Source: Vespa crabro (taxonomy: Eukaryota; Arthropoda; Insecta; Hymenoptera; Vespidae). Taken from it: a DNA stretch of 64,000 bases. Shown here piece after piece: positions 50,696-63,057 of the stretch; position 1 is the first letter of the stretch; each line of letters starts with the position of its first letter. Below the pieces are notes generated by a model. It did not search any database, was not told the origin of the DNA, and saw nothing but the letters and a program-made list of their open reading frames with translations. The stretch lies in NCBI RefSeq assembly GCF_910589235.1, contig NC_060958.1, positions 4,388,213 through 4,452,212 on the forward strand. Direction: 5' to 3'. The position numbers and the translations under genes were made by a program.

Positions 50696-53430
50696 ACAGA
50701 GAAAGAGAGATAGAGCTGAATACCCCTTCGTTTTTTCTTTCTATCTCGGCCTTTTCTTTTCTCTCTTCTACTCGAAAAGATCTCGTATTCGAGAGTGCCC
50801 AAATCTGCTTAATTACCTACCGCTCATTTGATTCCCACCTCCTCTTACTGTTTCATCTTCATCTTCTTCCTCTTCCTCTTCTTCTTCTTCTTCTTGTTCC
50901 TCTTCTTCGGCAAAAGTAAAAGGATCATTTAAAGGCAACGACGAATTCACCTTGTCTACGAACCAAGGCTCAAGAGGGAATATAAATGCGAAGATTTGTC
51001 TCGTTTCTGAAACCTACATCCGAAGACTCTTATCAAAAGAGGAAGAAGGACCGAACGTCTGGCAAGTGTCTCTAGTGATTTTCGAGATTTCAATGACCGT
51101 TAAACTTGAAAAAACAAATAATGGAGAAGAATGATCTCTTTGTAAAAGTAAGTAATTATATGTTTCTCTTATCGTATAGATAATTGTGAATTGTTTATAT
51201 ACTACGTGTGATCCATGATAAAGTCCGTATTAACAAAAAAAGAAAAGAAATGTAAAAGAAACAACATATCATTAGATGACATCTAATCATAATTATATAT
51301 TTATTATTTATTCAATTATATTGGACCCAGACATTAAAACAGATTTACTCATAGTAGTCATTCTACGTTTGTAAAAAAAAAAATGATATACTAGTTACGC
51401 ATATTATTCTATATAGACGTAAGTAGGGATATTTTATTAACGATACTTCGAGAAGAGAAACTAACTTCTGAAAATCTGATGTACGTGAAAACCACGAATT
51501 ATTTACGGACCGACAGCGTGTTGCAACAGTCGTGAGGTGGCGGCACATGATAAAAGCATTTGTCATCGGTTCGGCTTTTGGTTTCGATTATCAATACGTC
51601 TGGCTATACCGAATAGATATACGTACACGATAACCAATAGTTATTTATGCACGTTCGTCTCGATTTTCGTTCTACATTCACTCCTTATTTCTCTCTTTTT
51701 TTTTTTTTATATATATACCAACCTTTCTTTTTCTTCTCAGTCAACTCTATTCGATTTATTTTTTACAATAATGAACTATTATCGAAAAGTAATTAACCTT
51801 TTCCTGATATAACAATTCTCGAATAAAAATTATTAACAATTCATAATTAGGTATTTTTTCTTATTTTTTTTCTTTTTTTAATAAATCTTCGCGCTCTCTC
51901 TCTCTCTTTCTCTCTCTTTATGCATCAATATTTAAACAACGTAATCTAAAAATTTAATTATTGAAGTTTTTAATTATTATTACCATTTCTATTCGCATTA
52001 AATGAGCATATGGCACTGCGAAATACGAGTAACCTTTTGTAATATTTATTCAGCCAATTTTTCTTTCGCGATTTTCTTTCTTTTAACTTTCTTCTCGTCT
52101 TTTTTTCGCAGTATAGCGATATACAATGAAAGGCCAAAACGTATAAAAGTTATGACTTCTGAAACAAGCACTTCAAAGAAAGTCGACGGTCTTTTTCGTT
52201 GTTTAGAAATGAAGACGAAAACCAACGACAAGACGAATCTCGTCTTCCGTTGTACGTACATTCATTCGTAAAGGAGAAATAAAATGAAAAAAAGAAGTGT
52301 AGAAGGATGGAAGTGATAGGATGTGAATCCTCTCCGCTCTTTTCTCATTTTACCTACTTTCATTCTTTCTTTTCAAAACGACTACGTTGTAGAATTTTCG
52401 AAAAATCACGCAGAACGATGTGCATGAGGCCCATTCCTCCCTTATCGCCTCGTAAGATCGATTCCATTCATGTTTCGATCCGAGAGCCGTTATAGATTTT
52501 ATGTATCCCACGATTGAGACAGGATAGTACAACTTCCATTTCTGGAGTACCCTGCTGATCTTCTATCGTCCTCATATCCGTAATTCCACTAAGGGAGAAG
52601 AAAAGAGATACACGCTAGTCCATTTATTTATACTTTCTTCGGATCTTCCAAGAGAGCAACTTACGATATCTTCTCGATAAGATATTCCGTCGTATATTTT
52701 GAGTATCAAAATTATCATCTATATCCGAAGGTCGATCGAAAAGAACGTTTTCTTGGTTATTGTCAAATATATGGATATAAAAAAGAAAGAAAGGAAAAAT
52801 AATAAAAGAAATCGACTTATTTATCGATCTTCCGATTATTAAACATTTAACGTAAGTATTAAGAATAACGAAAAAAATGAACGCTCAAAAAAAACAGCTA
52901 CTAATTGTTTGATCAGTATTTATAATAACAGAAACCTATTTATATCGAATAGCTTTTATTACATATCGATATTTTTGAAATATTGATTAAAAGTGTATAA
53001 AAATAGTTAGACCTAATAAATAACAGCTTAAAGAAAAATTATTAATGATTAATATTGATTCATTTACCGCTCAATCTAAAATGTAAAATTTTCTTCTTTG
53101 TTCTTAAAGATATTATTATATAACATGTAGATGAAAAAAAAAGAAAACATCTTTATCGATTCATATGTACCTACACAAACACAAACACACACACACACAC
53201 ACACACGCCATTCAAGCAAATTTATTATTATATAGAAATAAATATATTGGTACTGGTGAATACAAACAAACGATAACGGGAATATAACCGCCAATAGAAT
53301 GGACGTTTCTGGATAGAAAGAGAAATACGATGAAGTCTGTAGAATCTATCGAGAATGAACGATGGATGACGTGCGCAGCAAACAAACACGAGCTAACCCA
53401 AGGAAGGAATGAGAATAGAGAGAAAGAAAA

Positions 53431-53451
53431 AAGAGAGGGGGAGAGAGAGAA

Positions 53452-53494
<43 letters not shown>
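53431..53494 (+). repeat. (GA)n microsatellite
   Basis: GA array with AAAG interruptions. Confidence 0.94.
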
Positions 53495-54217
53495 TGTGTA
53501 TGCGAGTTTTCTCCACCTTCGGCGTTATGCCACTAATATTTCATCGAGTCTTCCTGTCATTCGTCGATTCGGTTCAGCTCGATGCCACGCGACCGTTTCC
53601 TGACTTTTATTTTCCTTTCCTATCCTAAACCGCACAACACAAGTTCTTCACATACCATAGATGCGTACGTACGTAAGTATGTATGTATGTGTGTACGTAT
53701 GTACGAGCCTATATATGTGTATTTACCAATATACCGATGTCTATCGTGTTTACACGCAAAGGGCTTTCCTGAACGAACTGTGAGTATCTTTCTAGCTGTC
53801 GATTTATTACGTACGTTCCTTTTGTATTTTCACCACCAACTCTTTCACTCCCGCGTCCTCCCAACCTTTCCGACCTATTCCAATAACGAACCCTCCTTTC
53901 TGAACACGCGATGCATCTCTCTTTTCCCTTCCCTCTCCATCCCACTTTATCTTTTTCCTCCATTCTTCAAATTTCTATGCTTCACCCTGTTCAATCCTTT
54001 GGTAACTGCTTCAAGAAAAACATATAAAAGGGTTGATAGATGTGTTACATATAAATGTATATATACATATATATGTACGTATTTACGTATATACAAGTAT
54101 ATGAAGAAAAGAATTTCTTCAAGTCGTAGTAGTCAAGTGGAAAAGAAATCGGAGAATGACGTTCTAAAAATGGCATACGGGAGATGGAAAGTCAAAGCGG
54201 AGGGGTGAAGAATAAAA

Positions 54218-54418
54218 GAAGAATGAAAGAAAGAAAGAAAGAAAGAAAGAAAGAAGGATACGTCCTGTAATATTTGCTATAATTTTATCGAAAGCACATG
54301 TCGAAATATCCCGCGCGACTTTGTCGAGTGTTGTGTTAGCGTTTCACGAGGTTTAAGTACGTAATGAGCGAGTTATAATTCTCTGTGAATAATATTTTTC
54401 GCCTTCAAAAAGTATGGA

Positions 54419-54465
<47 letters not shown>
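54218..54465 (+). repeat. (GAAA)n and (GA)n arrays
   Basis: GAAA units at 54218-54254 and a GA array at 54420-54465, separated by ordinary sequence. Confidence 0.92.
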
Positions 54466-54468
<3 letters not shown>

Positions 54469-55023
54469 GCCATGTATGTTATTAAAAGGAATATATAATA
54501 CTTCGAAGTACTTCAAAGAAAATAAGAGAAAGGGGAATAGAGAGGGGAGGAGAAAAATATCGCGGAAATTACGTATCGGGAAGCAGTAAATAACTTGAAC
54601 ATTTTTCCAAACCGTTTGCTGCAGATATATATTCGTCTATTTTTTTCTTTTTTTCTTTTTTTTCCCCTCCTACGTGCATATATTTGCTAGAATATTGCTA
54701 AAAGTATATAAGTATATAAATACTGCTACTTTAGAATACTGCTAAAAGAATTTGCAAATACTTTCTATTTGTGAATAAAAGTTTATAAATAATGATCGCG
54801 ACTAAAATATGAACAGTTTATTGAATCATTTATCTTACTCTAGAACGTAAGATCATATATTAAATAGTAATTCATTTTAATTATAATTCGATTATTAATA
54901 ACTACTCTATTTAATGGTATTATTTAGAAGTATTACGAAAGTATACAGATCTATTTCATTCATCTATGCGTTTCTTTTCCATTTACGATTCATCTTACAA
55001 ATACTTATGTCATTCGACGAGCT

Positions 55024-55027
<4 letters not shown>

Positions 55028-55077
<50 letters not shown>

Positions 55078-55078
55078 T
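55028..55078 (+). repeat. (CT)n microsatellite
   Basis: Pure CT array of about 22 units. Confidence 0.95.
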
Positions 55079-55938
55079 TTGTTTGACAGCTTTAAAACTC
55101 TACTCTCCAGGACTTACGGTCGCATTTTAAAAAAGAGCATAAAGCAAGTATGAGAAGGGAGAGGGGAATGAAGCCTCTTGTGTTTGGAGACTCCTTTTTT
55201 CCTCGGAAAAATTAATCTCTCTCCTTCTCTTTTACTATTCTCTGAAATTTGTCTTCTTCCCGGGAATAGTTCGTGGATAAAATGTACATGGGAGAAAAAA
55301 ACAAATAAAAAATAAAAGAACAAAGAAACAAAGAAACAAAGAAAGAAAGAAAGAAAGGCAAATTGGAAAACAAAGAGAGATTTCGCGTGATAAAGGATTT
55401 CAAAAATAGCTGAGTGCAAGTGTCTCATGATTATGCTACAACACTTGGAAAAGTTTGTGCTAACAAATGACCAGATAGAAAAAACAAAAAACTTGTAGAA
55501 TCGACGAAACGATACAAGTCGTAAATCATTTCATTTGATTTTTTTCTCCCTCTCTTCGCCCTTCCTGGGTGGAGGGGATGAGGTTCGGGGTATAGGAAGA
55601 TCTTCTCTTGTTTCGATCTCGCACTTTATTTCTATCTCTTTCCCCTTCCTTCTTCCTTCCAGGAAATGAGAAAGAGCAAAGTGATTTCACACTCAACGAA
55701 CGAACGTGGCTTTACACACCGCACCCTCTAAAATAATAAAGATTTCTTACGGAACAGCCTAGCAAAGGTGGGAAGAGGAATCGTAGAAAGGAGGGAGAGT
55801 AAAATCGCATAAATATTTACACGTTGCTGTGAAAAGACAAGAATCCAATGGTTATCACTTTAGTTTCATTTTAGCTTTTATCATTCCCATATGATATTAG
55901 AAACCTCACGTGCTATAATATATTGCTTAAAAAAAAAA

Positions 55939-55969
<31 letters not shown>

Positions 55970-56424
55970 GAAAATATGAAACAAAAAATAAAAAAAATAT
56001 GAAAAAAAAAGAAAGAAAAAATTAAAATCAATTCTAACGAACGACGCAACGAATTTAAAACTAAATGTTTCTATTCAAATGTATTTACATGCGTAAACAT
56101 ACCTTTTATCTACGAGTGTACATACCTATGTGTACGAAACTCTTCTACGTAAATCAGCGTTAAAACGCAGAACGGAGGAGCGATGTGTTGTAACGCATCG
56201 TTTATTCGGAACCGATCGTACCGCACGTAGTAACCAAGTCCATCCACGTATGTATGTACTTACGTGAGGACATGCGATTGCATCTCGAGAAAGGTTGTTG
56301 GGTCACGTGCCAGTATTTCGCTTATCTCGAAGGATCACCTATACAATGTACCGTGCAAACAACAACGTGACCCTCCGACGAAACTTAAAAAGAAATAACT
56401 ATTTTTGGGGCATCAAAGTTGCTG

Positions 56425-56467
56425 CTATTATTATTGTTCTTACATTTTGTAAGAACAGTAATAATAG
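56425..56467. repeat. 20-bp near-perfect hairpin
   Basis: The arms 56425-56444 (CTATTATTATTGTTCTTACA) and 56448-56467 (TGTAAGAACAGTAATAATAG) pair over all 20 positions with one T-G wobble. The loop is TTT. Confidence 0.93.
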
Positions 56468-57422
56468 AAACAAAATGTCATAATATTTCTTTTCTACTCT
56501 ATATACAAACATACACATACACAGACGCACATACACATATTTCATTATATTTGTCTCTCTTTAAAATATTAAAATATCCTTGTAATCTTTCTTTCGTTTA
56601 AATATAAAACTGACGATAATGTCAATTTAATATATTATTTTATTGCTATGATTTTATTCTTATTTAAGAATGAAGACATTCAATTAAAATTGAAAGAACA
56701 TTTCGTTGCGTTCATTTGTACGTTCGTTTTTAATATTGTAACAACAAAAACAATATGCGGTGGAAAGAAAAAAGAAAGAAAGAAAAAAAAATAGAAAAAA
56801 AAGAAAGAAAGTATATAATTTACTGTTTTATTTACTCTCTTTTTTATTCCATTTTCTGACATTTCATTCACGATTAATTTCTGTCATTCTTTGTCAGCAG
56901 CTAGTGAAATCAAACGCCCTGGTTCCGTTCAAGCTGTCGTTAATTCTCCGGATCAATTACGAAGGGTCGAAGAATTTTATGAAGTCATCGTCCCCCTTTT
57001 TACTATTATACCTCCATACAAACATTACAACCACCATGAACTGAATAAATAAACGGCTGTCGTTTAATTAAACGCTCTGTGACCATCGTTACCATGCATT
57101 TAAAATCGCTATTAATTTATAAGTGCAAATAAAAATAGAATCAATTAGAATCAATAGATTGTATATATCATACTCAAATACTTCATTGTAATACATCATT
57201 CTATATTCTTTTTTTCTATACTCGTAATAAGTATCTATATTAAAAGAAATGTGTCATAATTTTTTTACTTTCTTTTACTTTTTACTAAGAAAAGAATAAG
57301 AGGAATTAAAAAAAAAGAGAGAGAAAAGAAAGAAAAAATCCTATAATATGTGCCATTGCATGAGATTCAGATAAAAGGATCAAAGAATTTTAGGAAAAGA
57401 TCTTTTGTGAAACCATTGAGAT

Positions 57423-57426
<4 letters not shown>

Positions 57427-57469
<43 letters not shown>

Positions 57470-57727
57470 TTTCTTTCTTTCTTTCTTCCCTCGTGAATAA
57501 ATATAAGCTTCGTAGGTGAAACTTCCAGCGGAACTGTAACAGATGGTTTCGTGACTTGGGTGTCAAGTTCCGTTGAATTCGTCGAAAAGGTGCAAGTGGT
57601 GTATACACCCTCTCTTCAAGAGTCGAAAGAATTTAAGAGCATTCGGGGAGTAGGTAAAAGGGGAAACTCTGTGTCTCGAAAACGGGAGGAGGGGGCCATT
57701 CGAAACCTTTCTCAAGAACAAAGTATC

Positions 57728-57770
<43 letters not shown>

Positions 57771-57803
57771 ATATATATATATATATGATATATATATATA
57801 TAA
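57427..57803. repeat. (CT)n and (AT)n arrays
   Basis: CT array at 57427-57475 and interrupted AT arrays at 57729-57803 with ATGATAT interruptions. The roughly 250 bases between them are GC-richer and open on the plus strand without a recognisable motif. Confidence 0.85.
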
Positions 57804-58223
57804 AAATATGTATGTATGTATTGACGTATATATGTACAATGTAGAAACACTACATCTTCCACTTTGTTATCAGAAATTACGTTATCACGATATAGAAAAA
57901 AAAAAAGAAATCCAAAGTGCGAATTGACGAGTACTATTCGATGTTAGTTAGTAATAGTCGTGATAAAAAAAAAAGGAAAAAAAAAATAGGAAAAAGGAAA
58001 ACTAAAATTAAGTAGTAGAAAGAAACGAAATTCAATCGCGAATCACATTAACTTAAACAATATCTACTTCGAAAAGTTTTCCCAATTGTATGTGCTCGCA
58101 ATCATCCGAGAAAAGCGATAATAAATGGTCGAGAAATCTGACATTGTTTGAAACCATCAATGTGTCTCCTTCCTTCGAATTAGGAGAGATGAAAAAGATC
58201 GATAGTTGAAGAGAAAGAAGGGG

Positions 58224-58228
58224 AGAGG

Positions 58229-58275
<47 letters not shown>
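58224..58275 (+). repeat. (GA)n microsatellite
   Basis: GA array with one AAAG interruption. Confidence 0.95.
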
Positions 58276-58281
<6 letters not shown>

Positions 58282-58507
58282 ATAAAATCAAACAAATACT
58301 ACAATGGAGGATTAAATAGTAGAAAGAATGAGAAATGTGAAAAAGCATCGGTTTCGATGTAACCACTCGAGGAACAAACAACTAAAGTCCCTACAAGTTT
58401 TTCAGCGATAATCCTTCCATTGGCGTGCGAGCGAATGATCATATGAAAGTTCTCTCCCTCTCCGTCTATACCTTTGTTCTTTTCGTGGTGTTCCCTCGTT
58501 AATCTCC

Positions 58508-58530
58508 AAAAAAAAAAAAAAAAAAAAAAA
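58508..58530 (+). repeat. Poly-A run (23)
   Basis: Homopolymer without element body or obvious target-site duplication. Confidence 0.93.
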
Positions 58531-59178
58531 GAGAAAAGAAATCTGAATTTGAATGCAGCCGAATTTCAAACAAGAATCAAGCAGAAGCACTCAACGAGGA
58601 GTGTTATATCCACGAAAAGAAGAAAGAGAAGGAAAGAGGGAAAAGGATCCCTCACTTCTTTGTGAACAGTGCACGAGAAAATCCTAGCCTTCAAGTGGCC
58701 TTCTTAGAGTCTTTATCCTTTCGAGCCGCGTAACTTCAAGAAGTCCGCTCTTTGAAAAGTCCGACTCTTCCAGCTTTCTCGTCCTTCGTCCTTCGTCTAA
58801 CCATCCACGAAAAATATGGAATTGATCGTATTTCAACTTAAGAAGGTGTTACGATGATAATAACAAATTATTTCGAAGAACAGCCAAATTATTGATGCTT
58901 TCGAAGAATTACATATTAATACGGTCTTATTAAACTTTGACATTAAAGCAATGAATCTATAAAAATTATGATAATTGGATCGATCACAACAACAATTAAA
59001 TTATTAAATACGTCGATTGGATACAATGGGAATTAAATTATTAATCGATGTCTAAATCAGTAACTTTCTAATTAATAAAGAAAAATTATTAGAAAAGATA
59101 TTCCTGGTTATCACAATGCTTTTACAACGGAACGTTGAAAATAAGGAGTGCCAAAAACAAGATTTCTCCTTATTACCA

Positions 59179-59247
59179 TCTCTCTCTCTTTCCCTCTCTC
59201 TCCATCTCTCTCTCTCTCTCTCTCCCTCCCTCTCTATCTCTCTCTCG
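59179..59247 (+). repeat. Interrupted (CT)n array
   Basis: CT with CCCT and CCAT interruptions. Confidence 0.93.
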
Positions 59248-59825
59248 GCTATTCAATTCACATACCTTGTGTCCTGCTATAATTGCATCGCCGGACAATT
59301 GAACTCCTAATCACCAGGCGACAACATACTCTGCATCTTGCTCCTTCATCCTCCTTCTCCTCTTCCTCCGTTCCCTTATCCCACAGGTATTACAAGCACT
59401 TAGAATATACATCTTTGCCAAGTACAAGCTCTCACGGCTGAGCAAATATACGTTTGATCTCAATACTAACGTCTTCGTGATTCCCTTAACTAGCCACGCG
59501 TCTTGTTTGTTAAGCGATATGGATCGTCATTAACAAGAGAAGGTATAGGATAGACTATGAAAGAGGAGAAGAGAAAGAGAGAAAAAGAGAGAAAGAAAAT
59601 GAGATAGAGAAAATTCCACATTCGTTGGATAAATTTCAAAGCTAACAACGTGTTAGTTCCTAGAATTTGTAACTTCGTTGTACCATTTACCTCAACCAAG
59701 GGGAAAGGTACAAAGATCTAATTTAACAAAAAAATAAAAAAAAATAAAAAAAATAAATAAGAGCGGAACGTCTAGAAGAAGCGAACAGAAACGAGACATA
59801 TCTTTGAGTCTTACGGTTTTTCAAG

Positions 59826-60064
59826 TATAAAAAGGGAAGAGAAAGAGAGGAAGAGAGAGAAAGTAAGAAAGAGAGAGAGAGAAAGAGAGATAGAGAAAGA
59901 GAAAGAGAAAAAGAGAGGGGGGAGAAAAGAGGATCCTTTCGAACCGTGAAAGACGACAACGTCTCGACGCAAGTATCCTGAAAGTTTACGGCTATGTGGG
60001 ACTTGATGTGGAAACGCAAGTACCAACCGAACTAGGAATTTCTCTTTTCTAGAAGAGAAGAGAT

Positions 60065-60109
<45 letters not shown>
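59826..60109 (+). repeat. Two (GA)n arrays
   Basis: Interrupted GA at 59826-59920 and a purer GA array at 60068-60109. Confidence 0.93.
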
Positions 60110-60111
<2 letters not shown>

Positions 60112-60407
60112 AGAAGGAAGAGGAAGAGGAGTACCTCACCAAGATCGGCTTTCTCATTAGAATCGAGCTTTCCTCGTTTAGAGTGCTCTCGAATTTTCTT
60201 ACCCTGGAAATAAGGTGGCCCGGTATAGAACTATAGAGAAGGGTAAGAAGAGAGGAGAGAGTGCAACCGATCAACGAAGGTTCCTTCTGTCCTCTTCTCC
60301 AATTCCTTACGTTCAATTCTTGTTCCATGGTAGATATGAACGCATAAATCGAAATTAATTTTGAACTGGCAGAACTGAACTTAACGTTTCTCTATTAATA
60401 TAGAAAA

Positions 60408-60409
60408 TG

Positions 60410-60493
<84 letters not shown>
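60408..60493 (+). repeat. (AAT)n microsatellite
   Basis: About 28 pure AAT/TAA units, read as poly-Ile on the minus strand. Confidence 0.97.
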
Positions 60494-60496
<3 letters not shown>

Positions 60497-61023
60497 CGTT
60501 TTCTAATTGTGTATAGAGAACGTTGGTTATAATACAAATAAATAAGACTGTGTATAATTTTTCAATTTACCACAAAATTGATCAAAAGAAAATGTTTCCA
60601 CTATTACTTTCATTCATTACTTCATCGTTTCTTTATAATTTTACTGAGTGATCATAAAACGAAAGAAAAATATAATAAATAAAAAATGTTCGATAAATCG
60701 ATATAAATAATTTCTTATTTTTTTCCCACAGGTAGAACAACCATCGTTTCGAGCTGCCATGAAATATTACAATTAAATCATCATTCGTTGAACGAACAAT
60801 CTCTCTATTTTTTGTTTAATATTATTCGATTTAGCAAAGTGTATTACACGCGTTGTATAATTACGAATTTTCACTCTTTTATTTTTGCGCTCTCATTTCG
60901 AGGCTATTGTTTCATTGATATTTTTCTTTTTTTCTACATTCCATTGTAAACGATAGGGTGGTGGTGTTACGAAACAAATGCTCGCAATTTCGTGCGTTTG
61001 GATCCGGTCGTCGATCGATGACA

Positions 61024-61275
61024 GAGAAAAAAGGAAAGAGAGAGAGAGAGAGAGAGAGGAAAGAGAGAGAGAAAATCGAGCTCAACTGCGGCCGAGGATA
61101 CAAACGGACTGCGATATTTGCTTTTGTCTTCGAACTCGTTCTCCAATTGCACTTTCGTTCGAAAGTGTACTCTCGATCTATCGTGGAAGAGATGGAGAAA
61201 GAGATGGAGAAAGAGAGAGAGAAAGAGAAAGAAAGAGAAAAAAAGAGCGAGAGAGAGCGAAAGAGAGAAAAAGAA
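61024..61275 (+). repeat. Two (GA)n arrays
   Basis: GA at 61024-61075 and GA/GAAA at 61186-61275, separated by about 110 bases of GC-richer sequence. Confidence 0.92.
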
Positions 61276-61455
61276 GTTCTGACTAGTCATTCTCGTAAGA
61301 AACACGGTATTCTATCGACGAGTCCTAACGAATTTTAATCTCTCCTACCTGCAACTCGGAATAAATTGAGCGAACGTTAAAAAGTGAGCGACATTGAAAT
61401 CATGTCGATTAGGAGGGCAAGATTAGCCGTGAGACTCGCCGGCTAAGAAATTAAC

Positions 61456-61636
61456 ATTTGCATAAGTGCACTTGCATAATGAGCAAGTGAGAGGGAGAGG
61501 AAGGAGATGTATTCGGTCTAGTTGTAACTTAATCCTTTCAGGATTCGAGTCGAAGTCACACACCGGTGTGTCCCAACCAGAATCTTAGCCAACTTGCGGC
61601 CAAATTGGTTAGGAGTTTCGGGACGGTCATGCAAAT
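61456..61636. promoter_or_regulatory. Possible enhancer: two POU octamers and a palindrome
   Basis: ATTTGCAT at 61456-61463 and its inverse ATGCAAAT at 61629-61636. ACTTGCAT occurs beside each of them. A 14-base perfect palindrome ACACACCGGTGTGT lies between at 61558-61571. The octamer is the classical POU-domain factor site. Function is inferred from motif clustering in a GC-richer block. Confidence 0.35.
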
Positions 61637-62039
61637 GTATTACTTGCATTCCATGAAAAGAGAAAGAGAAAGAGAGACAGAGAGAGAGTGAGAGAGACAG
61701 TGAGAGAGAGAGAGAGAGAGGGATGGAGAGAACTTCTCTTCGACTTCGGAACAACTTCCGTCGAGAACGCAAGACCGGACGATCCACCCTCCTTCTAGTA
61801 TTATACCAGTACCTTGAAAAGAGAAACTTTCTAGAGGATAAGGAAAAAAAAGAAAAAAAGGAAAATAAAAGCAAGAAAAAAAGAAATAAGGAAAAAGAAA
61901 ATTTTTATGTCTTCGTTGAACCGAAAATATACGAAAAGTTTCGATTACATTCGTGGAACATATATCTATCTTTGCATATATTAGAATTAACGATTTTTGA
62001 TTGTCTAATTTCATCTGATGAATATCTTCATGTTTCTCT

Positions 62040-62120
62040 ATCTACCTATCTATCTATCTATCTATCTATTTATCTACCTATCTATCTATCAATCTCTATC
62101 TCTATCTCTATCTCTATCTC
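62040..62120 (+). repeat. (CTAT)n(CTATCT)n array
   Basis: CTAT tetranucleotides pass into CTATCT hexanucleotides. Confidence 0.94.
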
Positions 62121-62164
62121 TTATTCATAGAAAAAGGATTTCTCAAAAGACTGAAGATTACGGA

Positions 62165-62198
62165 TGTTTTCTTTTCACGTGCTTGTGAAAAGAAAACA
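62165..62198. repeat. 14-bp perfect inverted repeat with CACGTG
   Basis: The arms TGTTTTCTTTTCAC (62165-62178) and GTGAAAAGAAAACA (62185-62198) are perfectly complementary with a six-base loop. A CACGTG E-box spans the left arm and loop at 62176-62181. Confidence 0.93.
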
Positions 62199-63016
62199 AA
62201 ACCATTTTCTGGATGACGGGTATTAGATTGGCCTGAGTTAGGAATGATAGAGAAGAGAGAAAGGCATTTCGCAAAATAGAATGAGCGAAATGGGCTACGA
62301 AAAGAAAGCGAGCGAACGATCTATCGAGAAAAAGTAAAACCTAGGGCTAGGAATCTCTTTTTCTTTCAAGGACGAACTGACCCTCTTTTGAAAGTCGTTT
62401 TTTCTTACTTATCAAAGGAATAAAGAGTATCACAGTTTTCTTTTTCCGTGTTTTATTTTCGTTTGAAAGAATCAAACGTAACGTAGTTTCATTCTTTCCT
62501 TTCCTACTTTCCTCCTCCACTTACCTACCTATCTACCTACGTTCATATTACGTACTACAACCAGGAAAAAAAAAGTTTTTACGAAAAAGCTTTTTCCATG
62601 GAATATACCTATGTCAGGAGTACGGTACTTCATCGTCGATACATACGATGAAACTGCTGACACTGAAGTACCGAGGTTCGATCGGTCGACCGATCATCTC
62701 AACGATTTTCGAAGCGAATACTCTTTTCCTCTTTCACCATTACCATTACCACCACCACCAGCATACAGCACTATCACCATCACCATCAACTACTAGTACC
62801 ATCGGGATCATTCTCGAACTCTATAATCTCTCTCATATTTTACTGAATGAAGCGTAAGATGATGTACGATACTCGTGAAATTTTCCCGGTGAAAAATAAG
62901 AACAAAATCGTTACGATTCGATCATTTCCATTGTTCCAATTTATTCTCGTTTACTTTAATATTAATTTACGAATACAATTTCTTCTTTTCTTTCTCTTTC
63001 TTTAATGTACCATCTA

Positions 63017-63017
63017 A

Positions 63018-63056
<39 letters not shown>
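63017..63056 (+). repeat. (AT)n(AC)n array
   Basis: AT units pass into five CA units. Confidence 0.94.

Positions 63057-63057
<1 letters not shown>

Noticed and set aside
53582..54208. 208-codon plus-strand open frame, the longest not dominated by a single microsatellite
   Set aside because: It spans GTAT-type and AT-rich repeat DNA, is rich in Tyr, Phe, Leu and Cys, contains no recognisable domain, and the opposite strand is also open. It looks like chance.
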